From Fibrobacter sp. UBA7003 (GTDB taxonomy: Bacteria > Fibrobacterota > Fibrobacteria > Fibrobacterales > Fibrobacteraceae), in NCBI GenBank assembly GCA_002449765.1, contig DJXN01000008.1, forward strand, positions 129,626-193,625: DNA of 64,000 nt, given 5' to 3'. The position numbers and the translations under genes were made by a program. The notes under the pieces were generated by a model. That model did not search any database, had not been told where the DNA came from, and was given only the letters and a program-made list of their open reading frames with translations. Below, piece after piece: positions 9,181 through 17,377 of the stretch. The stretch's first letter is position 1. Each line of letters begins with the position of its first letter.

Positions 9181-9325
9181 ATGTCTTTACAGCAAGAAAT
9201 TCTGAACGGCGATAAATTTAAAAAACGGCGATAAATCGGTGATAAAATCGAAAATCGGTGATAAAACGGCGATAAAAGTGGCGATAAATACTGAGAACGG
9301 CGATAAAAGTGGCGATGAAAAATGA
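9181..9325 (+). pseudogene. Remnant tail of an AlbA_2/COG2865-type regulator
   Basis: A short frame from ATG 9181 (MSLQQEIL then NGDKF) stops at 9232-9234. A second frame then continues as IGDKTAIK, VAINTENGDKSGDE and stops at 9323-9325. Strings of GDK/AIK units like these are typical of the linker near the C terminus of COG2865 (AlbA_2 domain) ATP-binding regulators, so I read this as a frameshifted leftover of such a gene. Its stop overlaps the ATG of the SIR2-like gene (ATGA), so any translation here could still feed the downstream gene. Confidence 0.45.
9208..9320 (+). repeat. Eight short GATAAA-type repeats before the SIR2-like gene
   Basis: GATAAA or GATGAA cores, mostly preceded by CGGC, CGGT or TGGC, begin at 9211, 9230, 9241, 9260, 9271, 9283, 9302 and 9314. 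Steps alternate between 11-12 and 19 nt. They coincide with the presumed coding remnant and may simply be its codon repeats, but the regular spacing just upstream of a start codon could also serve as protein-binding iterons. Confidence 0.7.
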
Positions 9326-10533
9326 TGTCTGATGTTTTTGTCATAGGTGCCGGTTGCAGTGTCCCGTACGGATTCCCTACGGGCGCTATGCTGATGCAGA
9401 ATTTGAAGGATTTCTTTTACGGAAGCGATATTCTATATAGTCAATCCATTTCTCCTCCTTCTTATCTGTTTGACTTATATCAAGAACTTTTTGGAAAATA
9501 TCAAGAATACGCCAACTTAAGAAAAGCTGGCGGACAATACAGCTTTGAAGCTGATAGTATTGAAACTAAAGTTACTAACAAGATACGTGAAACTATTGCC
9601 CCCTTTGCCCAAAGTATTCGCCATTCAATGATGGTTTCGACAGATGAATTCTTAAAGAATCGTCTTAACCAAGAGAAAGCAGAAGAGGCTGATTTTGGAA
9701 AGCGGCTTATTGCTAGAGAGATTCTTGACGCGGAACGTGAATCGAAAGTCCAATATGATAGCGATGATGGAAAAGTAAAAACAAAAAAATATTGGCTAGG
9801 CAACATTGACTGGATTCAGCATTTGCTTTCTCGGATAGACCAGCAAGATAATTGGGAAGAAATCTTAAAACAAACGGTGTTTCTAACCTTTAATTATGAC
9901 CGTGTTTTAGAATATTGTATTTTTTTGTATTTGACATCGGACAAGCAATATGCAGATGCTGACGCACATGCCTTCATAAAAGAAATGCAAATATTCCATG
10001 TTAATGGCTTTATCGGACCTCTTGAGAAAATTCCCTTTGGCGCTGTTGGCAATGGCAAATATCAAGAAATTGCCAAGAGGATGGAAACTGTCTGGGAAAA
10101 GCGCCAGAATCGCGATGAATCCGAAAAAGAAAAATATCAAGGATTCCTAAAAAATGCGGAGCGAGTCTATTTCTTGGGATTCTCTTATATTCCGGATAAT
10201 CTGGAATCTATAGGAATTCCTCGGGGTGCTGGGATTATTCGAAACGCAAAAGTCTATGCCACGGCCATGGGCTTGTCTCCTCAGAATCGTCTAAGGATTT
10301 CGACGTATTTGGATCTCATGGACTTTGAAAAAAGAAATGAACCCGAGCCAATGCCCGAGATAGAAGTTCAATACCAGCCTTTTAAGAATAGTATTATGCG
10401 TCAACAGGAATATAAACAGAAAGAAAAATGGGCGAAGGATCAAATAAGAAACAGACGAATTCGCTACGAAAACCGAATCCTCAAGGACGCAAGTGCGGTT
10501 GACCTGATTCTTGATTATTATACGCTTCCGTGA
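9322..10533 (+). CDS. SIR2-like domain protein, probable defence NADase
   Basis: 403 residues with SIR2-like signatures: the nucleotide-binding GAGCS (9-13) followed by a G-x-P turn, TFNYDRVLEY (189-198), a histidine in FHVNGFIG (H226) in the place of the sirtuin catalytic histidine, and YFLGFSY (283-289) matching the GxS ribose-contact motif. The region between about 60 and 180 is an insert without recognisable domain. SIR2-like proteins in defence islands (for example ThsA and the DSR systems) degrade NAD during phage infection; a similar role here is inference from motif and location. The second ATG (9325) is an equally good start. The gene is AT-rich like its island neighbours. No obvious partner gene adjoins it. 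Confidence 0.75.
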   Translation: MMSDVFVIGAGCSVPYGFPTGAMLMQNLKDFFYGSDILYSQSISPPSYLFDLYQELFGKYQEYANLRKAGGQYSFEADSIETKVTNKIRETIAPFAQSIRHSMMVSTDEFLKNRLNQEKAEEADFGKRLIAREILDAERESKVQYDSDDGKVKTKKYWLGNIDWIQHLLSRIDQQDNWEEILKQTVFLTFNYDRVLEYCIFLYLTSDKQYADADAHAFIKEMQIFHVNGFIGPLEKIPFGAVGNGKYQEIAKRMETVWEKRQNRDESEKEKYQGFLKNAERVYFLGFSYIPDNLESIGIPRGAGIIRNAKVYATAMGLSPQNRLRISTYLDLMDFEKRNEPEPMPEIEVQYQPFKNSIMRQQEYKQKEKWAKDQIRNRRIRYENRILKDASAVDLILDYYTLP

Positions 10534-10641
10534 TAAAGTGCAAATCAAAAGTAAAACCAGATGTAAAATTTTCTTGCCCCTCTTGCCAGTTTTCTGAAAT
10601 CTGGCTACATTACATCTCAGCGCGTTATTCCGTAGAAAGGA

Positions 10642-10872
10642 ATGATGCGCTTTTGCTTTATTTGGCTTTGCCGTATTGCAAGGGAGTTGCAAACGGCTCT
10701 TGAATATACAGAATGGAGAAATTTTGAAAAGGGCGTAAAACGGGCAAAAGAAGCGTGTTCGGCAAGTGGTTTTGCCGAAACAGATCATTTTGCCGACGTC
10801 GGCAAAATGACAACCCTCGCCAAAGGGGCCCAGCGTGAAATTACTGATATCAAGCTTTCCCGTTACGCTTAA
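10642..10872 (+). pseudogene. Truncated DinD-like gene fragment
   Basis: The readable frame contains ARELQTALEYTEWRNFEK, KRAKEACSASGF, DHFADVGKM and KGAQREITDIKLSRYA. These are the ordered conserved blocks of DNA-damage-inducible protein D (DinD/BRO-N type). It stops right after KLSRYA, where intact proteins continue with CYL and the rest of the domain, and the N-terminal residues are also degenerate. It is therefore a broken relic of about 65 codons, not a working gene. It contains a 26-bp perfect palindrome. The remaining bases of 10534-10944 hold nothing else I can recognise. Confidence 0.7.
10785..10810. repeat. 26-bp perfect palindrome
   Basis: The two 13-base arms are exact reverse complements around the centre GAC|GTC, with no loop. 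A second, imperfect inverted repeat (arms 10758-10765 and 10772-10779, TTCGGCAA/TTGCCGAA) sits just upstream and shares the core GGCAA. Both lie in the DinD fragment. Confidence 0.85.
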
Positions 10873-10944
10873 TACCTCTTAGGCCCGAAAATGAGGCTGT
10901 GGAAGGGGATTGTCTTGATGCCGATGAAATAAGATGTTAGGTTT

Positions 10945-11925
10945 ATGTGTATGAAAAACTATAAAGTTCTTGTTCCGGCTGCTTTCCTGGTGGCATCCCT
11001 CGCCTCCTGCGGTGACGATTCTAGTTCCGGTGCAGATACATCGGTGCCGGAAAGTTCTTCGGAGCAGGCTTTGTCGAGTTTTACGCCGGTATTGAGTTCT
11101 GCCGAGGTTGTGTCCTCGAGCTCGGAGGCGCCCGCGTCTAGCGATACTCCTGAATCCAGCAGCAGCGAAATTGTTCCGGCTTCTTCCTCCGGCGACGACG
11201 GCAAGTGTACCGATTGCGATAGCTACACTGCGGCAGACCCCGAACTTACGGAGAACGGCGGCAAGGGATCCGTGACTACCTACGGGAGCATCACGGCAAA
11301 AGAAACGAGCCTGGGTGGAGCCTGCAACTACGGACAAACGAATATCCAGTACTATGCGGCGATTCACGTGAATGTTTCTCCGGGCGATGACAAGGGTCCG
11401 TGGGATGGCGGTGCAGCCTGTGGCGGTTGCGTGCATGTGAGGGCGAGGACGCCCGAAGGCTGGAAAGAGGTGACCGTGCGCATTACCGACCGCTGTCCCG
11501 ACGCGAACTGCGGGGTGGATCTGGGCGGTGCCCCTGCGGCCGATATCATGGGCAATCGCGTGGGCCGCTACTACGGTGAATGGGAATTCGTGAGCTGCGA
11601 AGGCGTCGACGGCGTGTGGGGCGATTCAACGTCGCTCTGGGTCAAGGAAGGCGCAAGCGAATTCTGGAGCATAATCCAGGTACGCAACCCGAAGGACATG
11701 GTCAAGTCCATCACGATTCTTGGCGAGGGCGGCGAGTCACGCGAGCTCGAGATGGTCGTGGGTACGGAAAACTTCTGGACGGTCCCGCAGGCCGTATTGC
11801 AGACGGACAGCCGCTACCGCGTGGTGGTGAAGTACCGCACCGGAACGGACGACGAATGGAAAATAAAGGGCTCCGACCTCGCAGTACCCGAGGCGAACCT
11901 ATATCTGCATGAGCACAGGGAATAA
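10945..11925 (+). CDS. Expansin-like wall-loosening lipoprotein
   Basis: Predicted surface lipoprotein: signal peptide with lipobox LASC (Cys22), then a serine-rich linker to about residue 85. A double-psi beta-barrel (expansin D1/GH45-like, about 95-210) follows, and a C-terminal beta-sandwich (expansin D2/CBM63-like, about 215-320). D1 carries the expected marks: a GSVTTYG start, GACNYG, several cysteines, and the ITDRCPDANCGVDL block whose Asp corresponds to the essential residue of plant and bacterial expansins. Expansins loosen cellulose without hydrolysis, which suits a fibre degrader. A start at 10951 is equally possible. Confidence 0.85.
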   Translation: MCMKNYKVLVPAAFLVASLASCGDDSSSGADTSVPESSSEQALSSFTPVLSSAEVVSSSSEAPASSDTPESSSSEIVPASSSGDDGKCTDCDSYTAADPELTENGGKGSVTTYGSITAKETSLGGACNYGQTNIQYYAAIHVNVSPGDDKGPWDGGAACGGCVHVRARTPEGWKEVTVRITDRCPDANCGVDLGGAPAADIMGNRVGRYYGEWEFVSCEGVDGVWGDSTSLWVKEGASEFWSIIQVRNPKDMVKSITILGEGGESRELEMVVGTENFWTVPQAVLQTDSRYRVVVKYRTGTDDEWKIKGSDLAVPEANLYLHEHRE

Positions 11926-11940
11926 CCCTGCTGTGTGGTG

Positions 11941-14082
11941 CTATGCGGGCTTGCCGTCCTCGTTAAGCTTGGTGCGCTCGTTGTAGAGCTTTTCCGAAAT
12001 CTTGCAGAAGGCATCGACGACCATGGGGTCGAAATGCTTGCCGGAACCTTCGGTAATGATGGACATGGCCTTTTCGTAGGTGAAGGGCTTCTTGTAGATG
12101 CGTTCGGCCACGAGGGCGTCGAACACGTCCGCGACAGCCATGATTCTTGCCGAAAGCGGAATCGCATCCCCCTTGATTCCCGTGGGGTAGCCGGTGCCGT
12201 CCCATTTTTCGTGGTGGTAATGCGCCATCTCGATGGCTTCCTTTAGATAGTCGTCGTCCAGCGAATCGTTGGTATTGTCGACAATCTTCGCGAGAATATG
12301 GAACCCTTCAATCGTGTGGCTCTTCATGATGGCGAATTCTTCGTCGGTGAGTTTTCCCGGCTTGTTCAGGATGAGGTCCGACACAGCGATTTTCCCGATG
12401 TCGTGGAGCGGCGCCGAGCGCTTGAGCTTTGCGATGTAGGCGTCGTCGATGATGTCCGGGAGCTTGCCTTCGCGCTGCAGTTCCTTCGCGATGGCCTCCA
12501 CGTAGAAGGCTGTCTTCTTGATGTGGCTTCCGGTACTTGTGTCGCGCGCTTCGACCATTTCTGCGAAGTTGATAATAATTTCGTCCTGCATCTTCGCGAT
12601 GCGATCGGCTGCCGCCTCGAACCGGTGGATGAATTCGACGGAGTCGATGCCCATCTTGTTGATGGCCTTGTAGAGGTGCTCTATTTCGTCGGAGGTGCCG
12701 ATATTCAGGGTGTTGAGTTCGCTGAGGCTGTTTTCGCGACCCTGTTCCAAGTTGTAGGCGAAGTGGATGGCCGCCGAGGCGATCCTGTTCACCGGATGCA
12801 CGATTCCGCGCTTTGCGAATTCCAGCACGATGCTCATGATGATAATGGAAAGCCCGAAGAACATCGAGAGCAGCTTGATGAAGAACTTTGCCTGGTCATA
12901 GACGATTTCGCCCATGGAAATGTCTGCCGCGACATAAGCGACCGTCTTGCCGGCGCTGTTCTTCAGGGGCCTGTAGACGGTAAGCAGCCATCCGTACTGG
13001 TCGTCGGAAATGATGGGCTCGATGGGTTCGCCTTTGAGTAGGTTGGAAAGGTATGGCTTGAAACTCGGGTCGAATGCGACGAGATCTCCGGGGCTGCTTC
13101 CCGCTTCGCCGTCCCTGGACACGAGGTCGAATACGACATGGCAGCCGTCCTCGAGAATCTTGTAGACGTAGAGGTACTGTGCCTGGGGGAACCCGTCACG
13201 GATCCTGTACAGGAGCTTCTCTATCGCGTCGTAGCCTTCGGCGTTGTGCCCCTGTTCGATGAATTCGTCGACACGGTCGGCGTCGATGACGACGGATGCC
13301 GCCTCGGAGAGACCATTGGCGATATCGGTAAACTTGCCGATGGAAACTTGCCTGTAGAGGATAAATCCGGTGATACTTGCTAGCGCGCCGAGCAGGATTT
13401 CGGCCGCGATGACGATGATGACGACCTTGCTGAGCAGGGAATGCTTGAAGAGTTTGTTCTGGTGGTTGATGTAGGGCTCGAAGAGGAACACCTTTGCAAA
13501 GAGGCGCTTGAAGTGGTCGTTGATGAACCTGTAGCCGATGATGGCCGCCGCGACGACGATAGCCTTGTCGAAAATGTCGATGACGATGTCTGCCGAGAGC
13601 TGCGAGAAGAACTTGGAAAAACCGAGGGTACTGTAGATGGCGTTTGCGAACGGGGCCGAGATGCCTTCGCCGAAGTCGTAGCCATAGAGGAAGTAGGTGA
13701 GAATCGAACCGAGCCCGCCGCCGATAAGCGAGAAAACGAGGACGCTTGCGATGATTTTCGGAACATGGAGGAAAAATTTCCGTTGCTGGAAAAGGGCCGC
13801 CGCGACGCCGATCAGGATGCTGATGATGCCGTAGTAGAGGGTCGTGATGTCGGAGATGCCGTTGAAGGCGTTGGAGAAAAAGCCGACGATGACGGCGGGA
13901 AGCGTGCCGCCCAGCATGGCGACAAGGATTGTGCCGATAGAATCAAGGAATACGGGGAGTTCGAAGTATAGGGCCAGCTTGGCAGGGACAATGTTGAGCA
14001 GCAGCCCGAATGCGATAAGCGCTATGGCGCAGGCCCAGTAGGCCGCTGGACTGTGTGATTTGGCCAAAAGAAAGTTTTTCAT
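11941..14082 (-). CDS. Membrane HD-GYP domain cyclic-di-GMP phosphodiesterase
   Basis: About 713 residues. The N terminus has five or six membrane helices resembling an S-component or 5TM sensor, then another helix near residue 220 leading to an extracytoplasmic sensor of about 190 residues and a closing membrane helix. A HAMP-like linker follows, then a complete HD-GYP domain: HDIGK near residue 559 and HHEKWDGTGYP near 623-633, both intact, so hydrolysis of cyclic di-GMP is expected. ATG 14082 is chosen over an in-frame GTG at 14094 because AAGAAGG lies about 11 nt upstream. It converges with the expansin gene, with only 15 nt between them and no terminator visible. Confidence 0.9.
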   Translation of the reverse strand: MKNFLLAKSHSPAAYWACAIALIAFGLLLNIVPAKLALYFELPVFLDSIGTILVAMLGGTLPAVIVGFFSNAFNGISDITTLYYGIISILIGVAAALFQQRKFFLHVPKIIASVLVFSLIGGGLGSILTYFLYGYDFGEGISAPFANAIYSTLGFSKFFSQLSADIVIDIFDKAIVVAAAIIGYRFINDHFKRLFAKVFLFEPYINHQNKLFKHSLLSKVVIIVIAAEILLGALASITGFILYRQVSIGKFTDIANGLSEAASVVIDADRVDEFIEQGHNAEGYDAIEKLLYRIRDGFPQAQYLYVYKILEDGCHVVFDLVSRDGEAGSSPGDLVAFDPSFKPYLSNLLKGEPIEPIISDDQYGWLLTVYRPLKNSAGKTVAYVAADISMGEIVYDQAKFFIKLLSMFFGLSIIIMSIVLEFAKRGIVHPVNRIASAAIHFAYNLEQGRENSLSELNTLNIGTSDEIEHLYKAINKMGIDSVEFIHRFEAAADRIAKMQDEIIINFAEMVEARDTSTGSHIKKTAFYVEAIAKELQREGKLPDIIDDAYIAKLKRSAPLHDIGKIAVSDLILNKPGKLTDEEFAIMKSHTIEGFHILAKIVDNTNDSLDDDYLKEAIEMAHYHHEKWDGTGYPTGIKGDAIPLSARIMAVADVFDALVAERIYKKPFTYEKAMSIITEGSGKHFDPMVVDAFCKISEKLYNERTKLNEDGKPA

Positions 14083-14161
14083 AAATCCGGACACCTTCTT
14101 TGGAAACTCCTTCCAAGAATCCCCTCATGAAATTTACATTGTTTTTTTGCAAAAGGGAGTT

Positions 14162-14167
14162 ATATTT
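14162..14167 (+). promoter_or_regulatory. Candidate -10 element of the 14.2 kb lipoprotein gene
   Basis: TATATT about 50 nt before the start codon, in a T-rich stretch with a TTGTTT about 16 nt upstream as a possible -35. It lies in the gap between two divergent genes. Confidence 0.45.
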
Positions 14168-14218
14168 ATAGGGAATTTATCGGTAAAATGCCTTTTAGGC
14201 GTTTAGGAAGGTAAAAAG

Positions 14219-15424
14219 ATGAAAAGATTGGGTCTTCTCAGGCTCTTTGCCGCCCTTTTGGGCTTGGTCCTTGTTTCCGCATGTACCCACGGGTTGCTCG
14301 TCCGCGATGGCGCTACCTTCAAGGGGAAATCCGGGGTCATTGGTGTGTTCCGCCAGCCGGCCTTTTATTGCAGCGAGGCGAATCCCCACTATGCAAAGAT
14401 TGGAGACTCCACGGTTGTCGTGAAGCCCGCGTGGAGCGAGGAGCAGGATAACCTGTTCTATACCCACCTTAAGCCGGGCCGCGCGACCCTCTATAGCTAT
14501 AGCTACAGCTGTGGCGATAACGACAATAAGTTCGTCCTGGACACGACTTCTGCGAACAAGGGCTCTTCGGGAATCGTTATCCCCGATAGCGGATTCTGCA
14601 AGATCGTGATTTCTTTTGTCCAGGGAGACAAACTGTTCGACCACAATGACGCCCTGATCGATGAGCTTTTCAAGAAGGAAAAGGTCGCAGTGGCTGCGTC
14701 GGATATACCCTATTGCGAAGTCGTAAGTACCGACGGTTCCGTACAGAGCTTCGCGAACAAGGATTCCCTGCTGGATGTCCAATACGAGGCCGCGATCGAA
14801 TCTGCCCGCGACGGTTCGTGCGAGGATATCCGCCCGTTGATCTCCATTGACGAAAATTCAAACAAAGTAACGTGGAACGGTGGCAGGAACATGGTGCTGA
14901 TGGTGGTGGCGCATGCCAATCCCGATATGTTCAAGGATGTCCAGAAGGTCACGTTCGACAACGAAGTGCGCGTGTTCTCGGACAAGGAAATGCTGGAATG
15001 GTTCAAGACGAACCGCAAGTCGGTCCGTAACTGGCCGCTTCGCATCCGTCAGCTCCTTGGGCTCCCGCGCGGGGAGAAACTGACGCACTTCACGACGGTC
15101 TGGGTGAACCCTAAGGACATGATCCGTCCCGCCTACATTCCCGACATCGCGAGCGCCGAGATGACCTGCCGGTTCAACGAAGAAGACGATTCGCAGCTGG
15201 ATAGCCTCGGCATGTGGCTCAGGAACTGGTTCGACGATGCCTGGGCGAAGAACTACAAGGCCCATGGCTATCCGTGGACGCGTCTGGGATACACTTATGA
15301 CTGGGGCTCGAAGGGCGACAGGTATGGCCTTTCGGAATTCATGATTATGAATGGAACCGAGGTGCATGTGCAGTCGACGAGGGAATTCAAGGCTTACCTG
15401 AAGTGGCTTGCCGACCGCGACTAG
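14219..15424 (+). CDS. Uncharacterised lipoprotein
   Basis: 401 residues beginning with a lipoprotein signal (LVLVSAC, Cys at about 22). I recognise no domain. The first half is beta-rich with scattered cysteines; the second half contains a conserved-looking tryptophan-rich part (WVNPKDMIRP, WLRNWFDDAWAKNY, YPWTRLGYTYDWGS). The last block reads like a compact domain with a tyrosine/glycine turn, but I cannot name it. The upstream gap carries a promoter-like TATATT. It converges on the methyltransferase gene with a 7-nt gap. Probably a periplasmic or surface protein particular to this lineage. Confidence 0.75.
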   Translation: MKRLGLLRLFAALLGLVLVSACTHGLLVRDGATFKGKSGVIGVFRQPAFYCSEANPHYAKIGDSTVVVKPAWSEEQDNLFYTHLKPGRATLYSYSYSCGDNDNKFVLDTTSANKGSSGIVIPDSGFCKIVISFVQGDKLFDHNDALIDELFKKEKVAVAASDIPYCEVVSTDGSVQSFANKDSLLDVQYEAAIESARDGSCEDIRPLISIDENSNKVTWNGGRNMVLMVVAHANPDMFKDVQKVTFDNEVRVFSDKEMLEWFKTNRKSVRNWPLRIRQLLGLPRGEKLTHFTTVWVNPKDMIRPAYIPDIASAEMTCRFNEEDDSQLDSLGMWLRNWFDDAWAKNYKAHGYPWTRLGYTYDWGSKGDRYGLSEFMIMNGTEVHVQSTREFKAYLKWLADRD

Positions 15425-15431
15425 GGTAGTT

Positions 15432-16139
15432 TCAATCGCGTGAGACGATGACCCGCCACAGCTGCTGGCGGGCTTCTTTGTACTTGCGCTCGAACGCGGT
15501 GACGGGATGCTCGGAATCAAAAGGCTCGCGGGCGATGGTCCGCTCGGGAGCGGCAATCCGTGCCGCCTCCGCAAATTCCCGCGCGTATATTTCCCAGTTG
15601 GTGCGCAGCTCGATGGCATCGCCGAGCTGGAGGAGCGTCGGGAAAATCGGGTGCAGGTGGAAACGCCTCGTGGCTTCGCTCTGCTTGGGCCATGGGTTCG
15701 GGTAGTAGAGCGCATGGTAGGGGATGTGCCACTGGCCTGCCTTGACCTTCCCGAGGGCGAGCCGCCAGAAGTCGAGCAGTTCCGCGCGCACGAGGAATGC
15801 GTTCTGCGGGAAGGTTGCCGTCCCGTTCCCTGCACCGCCGGCCTTCGTGAGCCGGGCCGCGGACTTGTCGATGCCTATGACGGGAATGCCCGGATTTGTT
15901 AATGCGATGTTTAACGTGCTTTCGCCGGTGCCGCAACCCGAATCGAGAATTACTTTATATGTGGTGTGGCTCGCGCTCTCATAAAAGTTTAAAACAAACT
16001 TCTCCGCTTCCGCGAATGCCGCGCGTGTATGGTCCGCAATCGGGCGCAAATACTCCGTAGAGGCGTACTTGCGTACGGCTTCTTCGAGCTTGTCGTATAT
16101 ATCGGTCTGGTTGGAGGTGACCGCGCGGGCTCCAGACAT
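15432..16139 (-). CDS. TrmB-like SAM-dependent methyltransferase
   Basis: 235-residue class I methyltransferase with SAM motif DSGCGTGES, acidic loop GIDKS, and the block YYPNPWPKQSEATRRFHLHP. This block parallels the DPWPKKRH signature of TrmB (tRNA guanine-N7 methyltransferase), but with Asn instead of Asp and a divergent basic tail, so it may be a TrmB paralogue rather than the tRNA enzyme itself. The ATG at 16139 overlaps the stop codon of the upstream lipoprotein gene by one base (TAATG), which fixes the start; the frame is open further upstream but without a better start. It is the last gene of the TIGR02147 operon. Confidence 0.75.
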   Translation of the reverse strand: MSGARAVTSNQTDIYDKLEEAVRKYASTEYLRPIADHTRAAFAEAEKFVLNFYESASHTTYKVILDSGCGTGESTLNIALTNPGIPVIGIDKSAARLTKAGGAGNGTATFPQNAFLVRAELLDFWRLALGKVKAGQWHIPYHALYYPNPWPKQSEATRRFHLHPIFPTLLQLGDAIELRTNWEIYAREFAEAARIAAPERTIAREPFDSEHPVTAFERKYKEARQQLWRVIVSRD

Positions 16140-17374
16140 TACCGCTTCCAGATGCTCAGGCGCTTGCCGCCGGTAAGCTCGATGTCGTCGAGCCAGAAGT
16201 TGACGGTCTTTTCTTCGTTGTTGGGCTTGAAGCTCCACACGAGCTGGTTCACGCAGGTGTAGGAGAATTGCGGATCCAGGATGTCGGCCAGCGGTATGGA
16301 AATGCGTTCCCACTTATCGCCGAGCGTGAATTCGGATTGCGCGATAATCTGGCTGCTTTGCGTCTCGTCGATGAGTCCGAATACGATGGCGCCTTCGCCC
16401 TTCGTGCGGAATGCGATGGAATCCACGGAGGATATGTCGTTGCAGAGGCTCTTGTCGCTCTTGCCGAGCTCGATGCCGACCGTCGCCCAGGGCCACTGCG
16501 TCTCGCCGGAGGAATCCTTGACCGCTTCGCCGAATGTCGCCGCCACATGCGCGACGATATTGCCATCCTCGCTTTCGAGGCTGAACCTGTGGCTGGACCC
16601 GTTGTCGGTGAATTTGGGCGTTACCGTTTCTTCGTTGTAGTCGAAATACCACCAGCCGCCGTCGTAAGTGCGTGCGGGCATGAATCGGTTCTGGTAGTTG
16701 GAGTCCTGGAAGTCGTCGAGCAGAAGCGCGCGGCTCTCTTCGGCGAACGTGCTCGCGGTGGAACTTTCGCCTGCGATGACCTTCATGTAGGTGCTGCTCG
16801 TGTCGGCGCCTTTCTTGTTCGGGATGAACACCAGGCTAATCGGCCCTGCCGGGAGGGAGTCCATGGAGAACTTGCCGTCCTTTACCTTGGCCGAATGCGC
16901 CATGCCGCGGACTTTCACCGTGCCTTCGGCGCCATCGCCTACGGAACCCGCGATGGAGACCGTCTCTTCGAGCGCTTCCTTGCCCAGGTCGACATCGGAA
17001 CCTTCGACGGAGACTTCCTTCTGGAGGGCCTTGCCGTCGAGTCTAGCTTCAAGGGTGTATGTACCTTCGGCCACGTTTTCGAATACGACCTTGCCGTTCT
17101 TGTCGGCCTTGGTAAATTCGTTGTCGGCCGCGTCAAGGCTTTCGCTCTCGCTGAGCTTGACCCTCGCGAAAGCGGCGGGCTGCCCGTCGACCGTAAGCTG
17201 TGCCATGATGGCGTTGCCGGCATCGGTGCCGCTCGGGCCGCCGCCTGCCGTCTTGTCGGTGTCGGAACATGCCGAAAGGACCGCCGCCGTCGAAAGCGCG
17301 ATCAGTCCCAGGCCGAATGTCGAAATGTTCCGCTGCACCTTGGAAAAATACATTTTTTTGAAAAGTCCGCGCAT
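16139..17374 (-). CDS. Lipoprotein with carbohydrate-binding-like C-terminal domain
   Basis: 411 residues with a signal peptide ending in LSAC, then a carboxypeptidase-regulatory-like beta-sandwich (about 55-125, ADNEFTKADKNGKVVF and GTYTLEA being typical). A second small beta domain follows, then a C-terminal beta-sandwich (about 215-405) with WPWATVGIELG, DSIAFRTKGEG and a final NFWLDDIEL. That pattern resembles CBM11/galactose-binding-like modules of extracellular cellulose-system proteins. It starts 3 nt after the TIGR02147 gene, whose partners in this phylum are often such lipoproteins. Ligand unknown. Confidence 0.72.
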   Translation of the reverse strand: MRGLFKKMYFSKVQRNISTFGLGLIALSTAAVLSACSDTDKTAGGGPSGTDAGNAIMAQLTVDGQPAAFARVKLSESESLDAADNEFTKADKNGKVVFENVAEGTYTLEARLDGKALQKEVSVEGSDVDLGKEALEETVSIAGSVGDGAEGTVKVRGMAHSAKVKDGKFSMDSLPAGPISLVFIPNKKGADTSSTYMKVIAGESSTASTFAEESRALLLDDFQDSNYQNRFMPARTYDGGWWYFDYNEETVTPKFTDNGSSHRFSLESEDGNIVAHVAATFGEAVKDSSGETQWPWATVGIELGKSDKSLCNDISSVDSIAFRTKGEGAIVFGLIDETQSSQIIAQSEFTLGDKWERISIPLADILDPQFSYTCVNQLVWSFKPNNEEKTVNFWLDDIELTGGKRLSIWKR

Positions 17375-17377
17375 CGC

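Noticed and set aside
10642-10872. Intact small gene reading at the DinD fragment
   Set aside because: It lacks both ends of the family domain, so it is listed as a pseudogene.
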